Assembly (NCBI RefSeq): GCF_009928485.1
Contig: NZ_JAABNP010000047.1
Location: forward strand, 1 to 32,258
Source: Clostridium sp. C2-6-12
Lineage (GTDB): Bacteria > Bacillota > Clostridia > Clostridiales > Clostridiaceae
Direction of reading: 5' to 3'
Length of the DNA: 32,258 nt
Shown: in pieces, positions 15,567 through 23,804 of the stretch
How the letters are laid out: the number at the start of each line of letters is the position of its first letter
How positions within the stretch are numbered: the first letter of the stretch is position 1
Translations under genes and position numbers: made by a program
Notes under the pieces: generated by a model
Database searches by the model: none
What the model was told of the DNA's origin: nothing
Seen by the model: only the letters and a program-made list of their open reading frames with translations

Positions 15567-16883
15567 TTATTTAAACCTTGTTCTTCTAGCTGAATTCTTT
15601 TTTGCACCAGCATCTCCTGTAATTTTAGATGTACTTCCTACAGTTTTAGTTTTAGATCCATTTTTATTTTCTGTTCCTTTAGCTTTAGGTACGTATCTTG
15701 ATTTAGGTCTATTTCCTGTAGCTTTAGCCTTAGGGCTTGGCGTTAAATTAGTCATTGGATATTTATGTCCTTCAACAACATCTATTTTCTTTTTGATTAA
15801 TTTTTCTATATCTTTAACATAAGGTATTTCATCCACATCACAAAACGATATTCCTATTCCATTTAAGCCTGCTCTCCCTGTTCGTCCAATTCTATGGACA
15901 TACGTTTCTGGTATGTTAGGCAAATTATAATTTATTACATGTGATAATTCATCAATATCAATTCCTCTTGCTGCAATATCTGTAGCAACTAATACTTTGA
16001 TTTCTCTATCCTTAAAGCTTTGAAGTGCTAATTGCCTAGCATTTTGCGATTTATTTCCATGAATTGCTTTCGCTCCTATTTCCGCAGCTTCCAAATACTT
16101 CACTAATCTATTAGCATCACTTTTAGTTCTTGTGAAAACTAATGCAGACGGAATCTCCTCTGTTTTTAATAAACTTATTAATAGTTTTTTCTTATTGGGT
16201 TTATCTACATAATAAAGTGACTGTTCTATCTTATCAGCTGTTGAGGATACAGGTGTTACTTCTACTACAACTGGTTCAACTAAGAGTGTATTTACCAAAT
16301 TTTTTATTTCATTTGGCATAGTTGCTGAAAAAAATAATGTTTGTCTTTCCTTAGGAATGTATTTAATAACTTTTTTCACATCATTTATAAATCCCATATC
16401 TAACATTCTATCTGCTTCATCTAAAATAAATATTTCTATTACACTTAAATCTATAATTTTTTGATTAACCAAATCATTTAATCTTCCTGGCGTCGCAATT
16501 AATATATCTACTCCTTTTTGAAGTATTTCTTCTTGAGGCTTTTGAGGTACACCCCCAAATATTACAGCTGATTTTAAATTTAAGTTCTTTCCATACGCTT
16601 GAATACTCTCATGTATTTGTATTGCCAATTCTCTTGTTGGTGTTAAAATCAATGATTTTATTTTATCCTTCTTATCAATTTTATTTGAATTATATAAGCG
16701 TTGTAGTGTTGGTATAGCAAAAGCAGCTGTTTTACCTGTTCCTGTCTGTGCACAACCTAATAAATCTTTTCCAAGTAAAATTGATGGAATTGCTTCCTCT
16801 TGTATTTTACTAGCTTCTTTATAATTTTCATCTTTTAATGCTTTTAATATTGGCTCAATTATATTTAATTCTTCAAATTTCAT
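15567..16883 (-). CDS. DEAD-box ATP-dependent RNA helicase, RhlE-like
   Basis: RNA helicase of 438 residues. The order of motifs is complete: Q motif FEELNIIEPILKAL with SKIQEEAIP, motif I AQTGTGKT, motif Ia PTRELAIQ, motif II DEAD, motif III SAT, motif V ATDIAARGIDI, and motif VI HRIGRTGRAG. The C-terminal tail of about 65 residues is basic and low in complexity (KAKATGNRPKSRYVPKAK), probably an RNA-binding extension. Cold-shock or ribosome-assembly work is likely by analogy. The frame continues upstream to 16961, but that part reads through the terminator of the preceding gene; the ATG at 16883 has an AGGAAG site, so I start there. Confidence 0.94.
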   Translation of the reverse strand: MKFEELNIIEPILKALKDENYKEASKIQEEAIPSILLGKDLLGCAQTGTGKTAAFAIPTLQRLYNSNKIDKKDKIKSLILTPTRELAIQIHESIQAYGKNLNLKSAVIFGGVPQKPQEEILQKGVDILIATPGRLNDLVNQKIIDLSVIEIFILDEADRMLDMGFINDVKKVIKYIPKERQTLFFSATMPNEIKNLVNTLLVEPVVVEVTPVSSTADKIEQSLYYVDKPNKKKLLISLLKTEEIPSALVFTRTKSDANRLVKYLEAAEIGAKAIHGNKSQNARQLALQSFKDREIKVLVATDIAARGIDIDELSHVINYNLPNIPETYVHRIGRTGRAGLNGIGISFCDVDEIPYVKDIEKLIKKKIDVVEGHKYPMTNLTPSPKAKATGNRPKSRYVPKAKGTENKNGSKTKTVGSTSKITGDAGAKKNSARRTRFK

Positions 16884-16914
16884 ATTTTGTTTATCTTCCT
16901 TCTTTATTTTTAGC

Positions 16915-16950
16915 AAAACAAAAATGGCTATGATTAATAGCCATTTTTTA
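16915..16950 (-). terminator. Terminator of the flavodoxin/PNPOx-like gene
   Basis: AAAATGGCTAT and ATAGCCATTTT pair around a 5-base centre. T-runs lie on both sides, so it could act in either direction, but on the minus strand it follows the stop at 17009 by about 60 bases. Confidence 0.85.
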
Positions 16951-17008
16951 TAATACCTCAATCTATTTTTATTAAGTATAGCATGATTTATATAATATAG
17001 ATAGCTTT

Positions 17009-17947
17009 TTAATAATATTGTTTTGTATCCATTCCCTTAGCTTTAAAATCAGTATTTAAAAATTCAAATCCTTGGGGAACTACTTTAATTAAATTCAAAT
17101 CAACTGGAAGATTTCTCAAAGCATTTATATTCAAACCTTTAAAATTAATTACTTGAATATATTCTTCACTCCAGCAAGGAATGATTTTGCTTTTCCCTGA
17201 TATTTGTATTCCTTTAAGTTCATTCATAGATGTATATTTATCAAATACAGTTATTGAGACATTAGAATTTTGTAATATACCTTTAAATTTGAAACCACCT
17301 TCACTAATAAAATAAAAATTATTATTATAATATGTGTATTCTATAGGTGTGTTCCTCACATAATCTCCTATACCTGTAGCCAATGCACAGGTATTGTTGC
17401 TAATAATAAATTTATTAATCTCTTCAAATAGTTCTTGTCTTCCAATTTCCTTAATAGGCTTATTTAAAACTTTTGAAAATCTATCCGCTATTTCAAAAAC
17501 TTTTTTTTCATCAAAACCTTTATTTTTTATTAATTCTATATTATTGGTCTCGAAAAAAACATTAATAATCTTTTTATCATTTTCTTCAAGTTTATCTATA
17601 TTTATTTCCCCTTGCACAAAATCTACTACATCTACTTTTTTGCCAATAAGCTTCTCAATACCTAAAGCATAATTATCAATATCTTTTTCACATAAACCTA
17701 CTCCAATAATACCTATCCTTTTATTATTAATAATTTTTGTCCTAGCTAATAAATATTTTTTTATTTTTTCTGCTGTGTGATTACCATAGAAACTAAAAAT
17801 TAACACTAAGCTATCATACTTACTTATATCTTCAGGTGCATTACTTATATCCACCTTCTTTCCATATCCTAAGACTACTGATAATATATCTGCTACTTTC
17901 TTTGAAGTTCCATAATGCCCTTCACTAATAAACAAAGTACTTCTCAT
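17009..17947 (-). CDS. Flavodoxin-domain / PNPOx-like split-barrel fusion protein
   Basis: Probable two-flavin protein of 312 residues. The N-terminal half (about 1-150) looks like a flavodoxin: a first strand followed by SEGHYGTSKKVADIL, an FMN phosphate-loop-like segment, then LVLIFSFYGNHTAEK. The C-terminal half (about 175-300) looks like a pyridoxamine 5'-phosphate oxidase-type FMN-binding split barrel, with NTCALATGIGDYVRNTPIEY and YFISEGGFKFKGIL. Both domains suggest FMN binding and electron transfer; the substrate is unknown. It sits alone between murE and the helicase with its own terminator. The start has a GGGAGA site about 11 bases upstream. Confidence 0.72.
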   Translation of the reverse strand: MRSTLFISEGHYGTSKKVADILSVVLGYGKKVDISNAPEDISKYDSLVLIFSFYGNHTAEKIKKYLLARTKIINNKRIGIIGVGLCEKDIDNYALGIEKLIGKKVDVVDFVQGEINIDKLEENDKKIINVFFETNNIELIKNKGFDEKKVFEIADRFSKVLNKPIKEIGRQELFEEINKFIISNNTCALATGIGDYVRNTPIEYTYYNNNFYFISEGGFKFKGILQNSNVSITVFDKYTSMNELKGIQISGKSKIIPCWSEEYIQVINFKGLNINALRNLPVDLNLIKVVPQGFEFLNTDFKAKGMDTKQYY

Positions 17948-18067
17948 AAATTTATACTTCTCCCATATTAATTTCTCTTATACCAGAATATATATATTCA
18001 ATATGAAATGTTTTTTTTCCTAAACTTAAAATATTATTATTTTTGACAGAGCTATTATTCAATACAA

Positions 18068-19528
18068 TTAAACTATCATTTCTAATATTTCTTTAACCAC
18101 TTCTCTATCATCTAAATGTAATTTTCTATCCCCTATAATTTGATAATCCTCATGTCCCTTTCCAGCAATTATAAGTAAATCATCATCTTTTATTAGTTTT
18201 AGTCCCTTTTCAATTGCTTTTCTTCTATCAGCTATCTTTTCATACTTTGAATCAATTCTCAACATGCCATCTTCAATATCATCAATTATCTTGAAAGGAT
18301 CTTCATTTCTAGGGTTATCCGAAGTTATTATGCAATAGTCAGATAAGATTCCTGCAGCCATTCCCATTACTTTTCTTTTACTCTTATCTCTATCTCCACC
18401 ACAGCCAAAGACTGTAATAAGCCTTCCGTCTGTTATATCTCTTGCCATCATAAGTAGTTTCTCAAGCGAATCTGGTGTATGAGCATAATCAACTATTACA
18501 TTTTTATTTGAGCTATTTTTAATCATTTCAAGACGCCCTGAAACAGGTTTTATATATGATAATAAATCTAAGATACTATTAATATCTAATCCAAGAGCAT
18601 AACATGCACCTATTGCTCCCAAAACATTATAAACTGTAAATTTTCCCGGAATGTTTACTTTAACTCGTTTACTTATACTTCTTAAATTTACTGTAAATAT
18701 TACCGAATCATTTTTATATTCTATTTCTGTTGCCCTAATATCAGCTGCTTCCTTAATTCCATAGGTTAAAATTTTGCAATTAGATTTTTCTATTATTTCT
18801 TTTCCAACTTTATCATCTATATTAATAACTCCAATATTACACTTATGAAATAATTTTATTTTTTCATTTTTATAATTTTCCATAGTCCCATGTTCTTCAA
18901 GATGGTCTTGAGATAAATTTGTAAATAGCCCTATATTAAAATTGCAAAAATCCACTCTATGTTTTGCTAGGCCTGATGAAGTTACCTCCATAACAATATT
19001 ATCTGCACCTTTGTTTAAAAAGTCTTTAAATACAGCCTGTAATTCTAAAGCTTCAGGTGTTGTTGGATTTATTTTTTCTATATTAATTTTTTCATCTCTT
19101 AATTCATAACCTAAAGTACCTATAGCCCCTGTACATTGCCCATAAGCTTCTAAAATGTCCTTAATGTAATGAATAACTGTAGTTTTACCATTTGTTCCTG
19201 TTACTCCAACTAAATTAATGTCTTTTGAAGGTTCCCCATAAAAAATATTTGCTATACTTGCTAAAGCGCTTTTTGTATTCCCAACTTTTATTAATGCTAC
19301 CTTTTCACTTTTTAATTGAAATTCCTCTTCAATTATTATTGCTGCTGCTCCATTTTTTATAGCCTTGTTTATAAAGTTATGCCCATTAACTTTACTTCCT
19401 TTAATACATACAAATACAGAATTTTTATCCACTTTTCTTGAATCATAAGAAATGCTGGTAATCTCTACATTTAAATCCCCATTTATTAATGTGTATTCTG
19501 TATCTCTTAATAGTTTATACAGTTTCAT
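18068..19528 (-). CDS. murE: UDP-N-acetylmuramoyl-tripeptide synthetase (MurE)
   Basis: Mur ligase of 486 residues adding the third peptide residue to UDP-MurNAc-L-Ala-D-Glu in peptidoglycan synthesis. The ATP-binding P-loop GTNGKTT lies at 111-117, and the central domain carries TTPEALELQ. The C-terminal domain carries YAHTPDSLEK and DNPRNEDP at about 404-411. The DNPR motif is the recognised marker for meso-diaminopimelate specificity. Length is normal. It lies outside any division/cell-wall cluster, so other mur genes must be elsewhere, and a second murE copy in the genome is possible. The ATG has GGGAGGA upstream. Confidence 0.93.
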   Translation of the reverse strand: MKLYKLLRDTEYTLINGDLNVEITSISYDSRKVDKNSVFVCIKGSKVNGHNFINKAIKNGAAAIIIEEEFQLKSEKVALIKVGNTKSALASIANIFYGEPSKDINLVGVTGTNGKTTVIHYIKDILEAYGQCTGAIGTLGYELRDEKINIEKINPTTPEALELQAVFKDFLNKGADNIVMEVTSSGLAKHRVDFCNFNIGLFTNLSQDHLEEHGTMENYKNEKIKLFHKCNIGVINIDDKVGKEIIEKSNCKILTYGIKEAADIRATEIEYKNDSVIFTVNLRSISKRVKVNIPGKFTVYNVLGAIGACYALGLDINSILDLLSYIKPVSGRLEMIKNSSNKNVIVDYAHTPDSLEKLLMMARDITDGRLITVFGCGGDRDKSKRKVMGMAAGILSDYCIITSDNPRNEDPFKIIDDIEDGMLRIDSKYEKIADRRKAIEKGLKLIKDDDLLIIAGKGHEDYQIIGDRKLHLDDREVVKEILEMIV

Positions 19529-19647
19529 TTATGATTCCTCCCTAATTTCTTAATGCAATATATACATTTATATTGGAATATTTATTAAACTCTTTTACTT
19601 TTGCTCCTATAAATAATTATATTCAACAATTTCCCAACAAACAGTGT

Positions 19648-19696
19648 ATATATTGCTTGATATATTGCAAAAAGTGCTTTATCATTTATATATTGT
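19648..19696 (+). promoter_or_regulatory. Promoter and operator-like direct repeats of the AraC-type gene
   Basis: TTGATA (19657-19662), a 17-bp spacer and TATCAT (19680-19685) form a plausible sigma-A promoter. Three direct copies of ATATATTGC lie around it at 19648-19656, 19660-19668 and, with one change, 19688-19696. The first two overlap the -35 region, as expected for autoregulation by an AraC-type protein, whose two HTH motifs often bind direct repeats. Confidence 0.55.
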
Positions 19697-19721
19697 TAAA
19701 TAATTAAGGATGGTTTTATTT

Positions 19722-20585
19722 ATGGATGAAAAAGTTCATAGCAACAAATCTGGCTATTTGAATAAAGATTTTCAACTATTTCACTTAAAAGATAAAAAAA
19801 ATCAAGATTTTGAATTTCACTATCATGAATTTAATAAAATAATAATATTTCTTTCAGGGAAAGTTACCTACTTAATTGAAGGAAAAGCTTATTATTTAAA
19901 ACCATGGGATATTTTACTTGTAAATAATCACGATGTCCACAAGCCAATAATCGATTCTTCTGAAACTTACGAAAGAATAATAGTATGGGCAGACTCTAAA
20001 TTTATAGATGCCCATAATTATGAAAACTGTGATCTTTCAACCTGTTTTAAGCTAGCAAATGAAAAAAACTTCAATCTTATAAGACTTGAGCCTAAATTTC
20101 AAGAAAATATAAAATTAATAATAGAATCTTTACAAACGTCCTTTAATTCAAATGAATTTGGAAGTAAACTTTTAAGCAATTCTTTATTTGTTCAATTACT
20201 AGTTTATTTAAATCGAGTTCATCTTGGAAACATGTATTTAAACGAAGATGCTTCACTTAAATATGATAAGCAAATTGAAAAAATATTAAAATATATTAAT
20301 AATAATTTAAGTTCAAATCTTTCAATTGAATTTTTATCTCAAAAGTTTTTTATAAGTAAATATTACTTAATGCATAAATTTAAAAAGGAAACAGGCTATA
20401 CGTTGCATAACTATGTTATGCAAAAAAGACTATTAATGGCAAAGGATCTTATAACAACTGGAGAACAAATTACTAAAGCTTCAATACAATGTGGCTTTAA
20501 TGATTATTCAAGCTTTCTTAGATCCTTTAAAACCATGTTTCACAAATCCCCTAGTGATTTTTCATCAAAAAAAGAGAATTCATAA
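19722..20585 (+). CDS. AraC-family transcriptional regulator with cupin sensor domain
   Basis: Regulator of 287 residues. The N-terminal half is a cupin-like ligand domain with HYHEFNKIIIFLSGKVTYL and a later PWDILLVNNHDVHKP. The C-terminal region (about 185-285) is the two-HTH AraC domain, with LSQKFFISKYYLMHKFKKET and the second motif CGFNDYSSFLRSFK. The ligand is unknown; cupin AraC proteins usually sense sugars or other small molecules. The start ATG at 19722 has AAGGA at useful spacing, whereas the in-frame ATG at 19710 abuts that site. It is divergent from murE and convergent with msrA. It may regulate itself through the upstream direct repeats. Confidence 0.86.
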   Translation: MDEKVHSNKSGYLNKDFQLFHLKDKKNQDFEFHYHEFNKIIIFLSGKVTYLIEGKAYYLKPWDILLVNNHDVHKPIIDSSETYERIIVWADSKFIDAHNYENCDLSTCFKLANEKNFNLIRLEPKFQENIKLIIESLQTSFNSNEFGSKLLSNSLFVQLLVYLNRVHLGNMYLNEDASLKYDKQIEKILKYINNNLSSNLSIEFLSQKFFISKYYLMHKFKKETGYTLHNYVMQKRLLMAKDLITTGEQITKASIQCGFNDYSSFLRSFKTMFHKSPSDFSSKKENS

Positions 20586-20615
20586 AGTTCTCATACTTTT
20601 TGAATTCTCTTTTTT
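20568..20615. terminator. Bidirectional terminator shared by the AraC gene and msrA
   Basis: AAAAAAGAGAATTC (20568-20581) and GAATTCTCTTTTTT (20602-20615) form a perfect 14-bp stem, with A- and T-runs usable on both strands. The left arm includes the last codons of the AraC gene, and the msrA stop begins two bases beyond the right arm. Confidence 0.9.
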
Positions 20616-20616
20616 G

Positions 20617-21090
20617 TTAATTAAATTTTATATGACAATACCCAGTTGGGTTCTTTTCCAAATAATCCTGATGATATTCTTCTGCTTTATAATATTTTTC
20701 TAAAGGCTTAACTTCAGTAACCACAGTTTCTTTATACTGTTCTTGAATTTTAGCCTTACTTTTATTAATTATTTCTAAATCTGATTCATCAAGATAATAA
20801 ATTCCACTTCTATATTGAGTTCCAACATCACCAGCCTGTATATTAACTGTTGTTGGGTCAACTACACTCCAAAACTTATCTAGCAACACTTCTAATGAAA
20901 CTAAGTTTTCGTCATAAGTTATGTAACAAACCTCTACAAAGTCTGTATCATTTTTACATACTTCTTCATAAGTTGGATTTTCAGTTTTTCCATTAGCATA
21001 TCCAACTTCAGTTTTTATTACTCCTGGTATCATAGAAAAAAACTTTTCTACACCCCAAAAACATCCGCCGCCTAAAATTATTTTTTTCAT
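20617..21090 (-). CDS. msrA: Peptide-methionine (S)-S-oxide reductase
   Basis: Repair enzyme of 157 residues that reduces methionine S-sulfoxide in proteins. The catalytic motif GGGCFWG lies at 7-13, with Cys10 as the nucleophile. TEVGYANGKTENPTYEEVC and the conserved YRSGIYYLDE follow. The end EYHQDYLEKNPTGYC carries the conserved HQDYL segment. No MsrB domain is fused. It lies in its own transcription unit, convergent with the AraC gene. The ATG has AGGAG eight bases upstream. Confidence 0.96.
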   Translation of the reverse strand: MKKIILGGGCFWGVEKFFSMIPGVIKTEVGYANGKTENPTYEEVCKNDTDFVEVCYITYDENLVSLEVLLDKFWSVVDPTTVNIQAGDVGTQYRSGIYYLDESDLEIINKSKAKIQEQYKETVVTEVKPLEKYYKAEEYHQDYLEKNPTGYCHIKFN

Positions 21091-21255
21091 CTTATCATCT
21101 CCTACCTTAAATTTATATATTTATAAACTTTAACTTGAAAACCTCATTATTGTTTATTATTCCTTGTAACAATATTATATATCCAACAATTAAATCAGTA
21201 TAGATATTTTTCTAAAGATTCATTGGATAATAAATTTATCTTTCATAAAAATCAA

Positions 21256-21291
21256 AAAGGCTCCCTTAAAGCAGCTATACTTTAAGAGAGC
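21256..21291 (-). terminator. Terminator of the DUF3800-like gene
   Basis: GCTCCCTTAAAG (21260-21271) and CTTTAAGAGAGC (21280-21291) form a 12-bp stem with one G-U pair. On the minus strand CCTTTTTGATTTTT follows. It lies about 70 bases after the stop codon at 21363. Confidence 0.82.
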
Positions 21292-21362
21292 TAAAATCAA
21301 TTAAAATTTTCTGGGGAGCTTATATATTCAATAAAGTAAATTTTACCCATCAGTTTATTAAT

Positions 21363-22382
21363 CTAATGCTTTGCTGCCATAGATTTCTTTTCAAGTCCTT
21401 TCATTTTAAAATCTATATCTGAAAGAATTTGGAATATTATACTATCACTTTTCCTACTTAATAAAGCTTCTTCTAATTGTTTATTTAGTAATTGAATTGC
21501 TTCAGTTAAATCGTTAATTTCTTTTTCTTTTTCACTAATTCTCTTATCTCTAAATTTTATTTCATCCTTTAATGAATCTAATTCCTTGCTGAATGATTCT
21601 ATGTTATTATAAGCAGCACCTTGTAATTCATTAATTGAAACATCTATTTGATTATCTTTATATATTTTATGGTTAATTGAATCAAAGATTTTATTCTTGT
21701 TACCATATTCTATATATGATATTAACTTCCTATCAACATCTCTCAATCCATTAGAAACTCTGTAAAGTACATTATTTAACACATTCAACACTTGTATTCC
21801 CAACCCATACGTAGTATTAGTCTTTTCGCATACAATAAAGGTATTAATTTTATCTTGACTATTTTCCAATGTACATAAGCTTTTAATTCTCTCATTGTAT
21901 ATGTCAAAAAAGCTTTGTTGAATTTTATGACTTTCTTCACCTTTTCTAGCTTCTAGTATTATACCGCCACAGTCTGCATTCTTCTTCAATATTAGTGAAT
22001 GATATTTTTTTAACATTGCACTAACTAATTTTGAATATGAATCATCTATACCATTTTTATCTTTCTTTATAGTAGAAGAAATAACTGTAAACTTTAAACC
22101 TTTAAATAATTGTGGTAATCCATTAACAAATTGAGCTCTTTGCATCTTATCAATATTGTTATAAACATTTTCTTGTAGCATTATATCATCTAATGGAATA
22201 CTGCTATTATCAAACAACTCATTCTTAAATTCATTTAGCTTTTTGCTTAATTCACATTGTCTATTTTTTGATTCAATGCAATAATCATATTCAAAAGCAA
22301 CCCCTACCATTGATAGATTATCATTTGCACCCGTACTTAAAAATCCTCTCTCATCCACAAACATAACATATCTTTTACCCAT
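21363..22382 (-). CDS. DUF3800-like protein with C-terminal coiled coil
   Basis: Unassigned protein of 339 residues. The N-terminus, YVMFVDERGF with Asp10-Glu11, and the following NLSMVGVAFE resemble the DESG start of DUF3800 proteins, an RNase H-like family often found near phages and defence genes. A glutamate in ILEARKG (about 144) and YGLGIQVLN (about 192-200) fall where DUF3800 has its other acidic sites, but the usual QLAD aspartate is Asn here. Residues about 261-310 are a heptad-rich coiled coil. The function is unknown and the family call is tentative. The start is chosen by GGGGAG nine bases upstream; the open frame extends 19 codons to a TTG with no ribosome site. No partner gene is adjacent. 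Confidence 0.5.
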   Translation of the reverse strand: MGKRYVMFVDERGFLSTGANDNLSMVGVAFEYDYCIESKNRQCELSKKLNEFKNELFDNSSIPLDDIMLQENVYNNIDKMQRAQFVNGLPQLFKGLKFTVISSTIKKDKNGIDDSYSKLVSAMLKKYHSLILKKNADCGGIILEARKGEESHKIQQSFFDIYNERIKSLCTLENSQDKINTFIVCEKTNTTYGLGIQVLNVLNNVLYRVSNGLRDVDRKLISYIEYGNKNKIFDSINHKIYKDNQIDVSINELQGAAYNNIESFSKELDSLKDEIKFRDKRISEKEKEINDLTEAIQLLNKQLEEALLSRKSDSIIFQILSDIDFKMKGLEKKSMAAKH

Positions 22383-22567
22383 ATTTTTTTTCTCCCCTTT
22401 AACAAATATTCCGTAAACGCATTTTCTAATTTTTTTCAATTAGTTTATTAAGTCTTTATGAGGTATAGCTTTTCTATTTTTATAAATTCTGCATATACTT
22501 TTGATGCTAACGTTATTGTGCAAAGGAAATATAATTTAAACCCATTTTACCCATTAAATTTATTTAT

Positions 22568-22576
22568 CTAATCCAT
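22568..22576 (-). CDS. Minimal two-codon ORF (ATG GAT TAG) in the leader of the DUF3800-like gene
   Basis: An AGGAGGTG ribosome site (complement of 22582-22589) lies seven bases before an ATG followed by one Asp codon and a stop. The site is stronger than those of most real genes in this window. It lies about 25 bases after a promoter and about 185 bases upstream of the DUF3800-like start. It could be a translation-based regulator, a ribosome-standby site, or the remains of a gene. Confidence 0.3.
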   Translation of the reverse strand: MD

Positions 22577-22607
22577 CCTCACACCTCCTATTTTTCTTAA
22601 TTTTAGT

Positions 22608-22636
22608 ATTATATATTTATTCTACATTAATTTAAA
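22608..22636 (-). promoter_or_regulatory. Candidate promoter upstream of the DUF3800-like gene
   Basis: TTTAAA (22631-22636), 17 bp and TATAAT (complement of 22608-22613) on the minus strand. It would give a leader of about 220 nucleotides, unusually long for this window. The -35 is a poor match, so confidence is limited by AT richness. Confidence 0.4.
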
Positions 22637-22844
22637 TTTCCCTTTATTTTTTTAACAAAATTTTCAATAAATTAACATGTTTACAAAATGACTATTTTTA
22701 TTTAATTATAGTTAAATTTACATAGCACTAAATAAATATATGTTATGTAAAATCTATTTAGAATTTTATTTTATATAATTTAAATAAATGACTACACTCA
22801 ATTTATTTATTATAATTGATGTGATATTTGTTACTTTAAAGTGA

Positions 22845-22893
22845 AAAGGAGCACTACAAATGATTAAAATTTAATCATTTGTAGTGCTCCTTT
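22845..22893. terminator. Long perfect palindrome, probable terminator of the GyrI-like gene
   Basis: Two 24-base arms (22845-22868 and 22870-22893) are perfect inverted complements around one central base. The arms begin AAAGGAGCACTACAAATGAT. It lies 33 bases after the stop of the GyrI-like gene at 22926, with short T-runs on each side, so it can terminate in either direction. The arm length is far beyond what termination needs. Confidence 0.7.
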
Positions 22894-22925
22894 GTTCTAT
22901 ATCAGAAAATTTAATAATTTATAGT

Positions 22926-23552
22926 TTATTCTTTGGGTTTTACCCTATAACGTAAAATGGTTTTTAATTTATTTTTTTCAGTTTTTCGTGCATCCGTAAT
23001 ATATATTTCTCTATGATTTTTAAATACTCTTTTCAAATTATTTTCTTCACAATACTTTTTCATAATCGCAAAACTGCCAGGTTCATCATCATATGACCCA
23101 ACATGAAGTATTTGTATGCATAATCCATCCTCTATTTTATCAAAAATCACCTCTTCTAATAATGGATGAGGCTTTTTCTTTTTTACTATTTCAATTGCTT
23201 TTTCTGCAATTTCTTTCGTTACAAAGTCAGGCTGGCGAATCATAATCGTATATATAAATTCATTCTTGTCAATTGTAGCTTCCTGCCTTCCTTTTTCACT
23301 CATATCCCATATTCCTTCTAAAGGAAATACTGTGTACTCGAAATATCCTTCTGGAGTTATACCACTTTTGGGCATCATCTTTACAGCATAAGAAAGAGAA
23401 TATAAAACACCTATTGCCTCTGAAAATTGTTCATGATTTGGATTTCCTTTTCCTTTAATCATAAAAAAATTAAATTCTGGAACTGTTAATAATTGGACCT
23501 TTTCTTTGGGCATATACAATTCTTTAGCTTGCTTCTTCCATTCAAATTTCAT
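22926..23552 (-). CDS. GyrI-like small-molecule-binding domain protein
   Basis: Stand-alone GyrI-like/SOUL-fold protein of 208 residues without a DNA-binding domain. Visible family features are VQLLTVPEFNFFMIKGKGNPN near 20-40, FEYTVFPLEGIWDM near 70-85, and the C-terminal ILHVGSYDDEPGSFAIMKKY and HREIYITDARKT. These proteins bind or hydrolyse hydrophobic small molecules; the ligand here is unknown. It lies alone between two terminators. The ATG has AGGAGG with ideal spacing. The upstream gap (23590-23620) contains a small dyad, GACA / TGTC. Confidence 0.8.
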   Translation of the reverse strand: MKFEWKKQAKELYMPKEKVQLLTVPEFNFFMIKGKGNPNHEQFSEAIGVLYSLSYAVKMMPKSGITPEGYFEYTVFPLEGIWDMSEKGRQEATIDKNEFIYTIMIRQPDFVTKEIAEKAIEIVKKKKPHPLLEEVIFDKIEDGLCIQILHVGSYDDEPGSFAIMKKYCEENNLKRVFKNHREIYITDARKTEKNKLKTILRYRVKPKE

Positions 23553-23646
23553 TACTCTACCTCCTGTTATATTTTAATATATCAAATAAAATATGACAGC
23601 AGTATGTCTTATTTAGTGTATTTTATATAAATATCTTAATATCTAC

Positions 23647-23682
23647 AAAAAAGCTTAATACATTTTAAGTACTAAGCTTTTT
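23647..23682. terminator. Terminator of the DUF6506 gene
   Basis: AAAAAGCTTA and TAAGCTTTTT pair around a 15-base loop that itself has a TAC/GTA pairing. T-runs lie on both strands. It follows the stop at 23805 by about 120 bases and is the only clear terminator in this gap. Confidence 0.65.
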
Positions 23683-23804
23683 CCATTTCCAATAACATGC
23701 TAATATATAATACTTAATATTACTATTTATATTAGGAACATAAGTATAAAAGTTGTAAAAATAATATATTTCTTAACTTTAATAGAAATAAATATTGTTA
23801 TACA

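Larger units (their letters stand above)
22383..22925. other. Gene-free AT-rich gap with a leader, a two-codon ORF and a long palindrome
   Basis: About 540 bases without a conventional gene. The left half contains a candidate promoter, a perfect ribosome site and a two-codon ORF upstream of the DUF3800-like gene. The middle (22640-22845) is very AT-rich, with an 8-bp inverted repeat TTTACATA / TATGTAAA near 22718-22751. The right end is a long perfect palindrome. I see no RNA gene I can name. Confidence 0.55.

Noticed and set aside
16884..16961. N-terminal membrane-like extension of the helicase
   Set aside because: The open frame there reads through the terminator of the preceding gene and has no ribosome site; the start at 16883 has one and matches the family.
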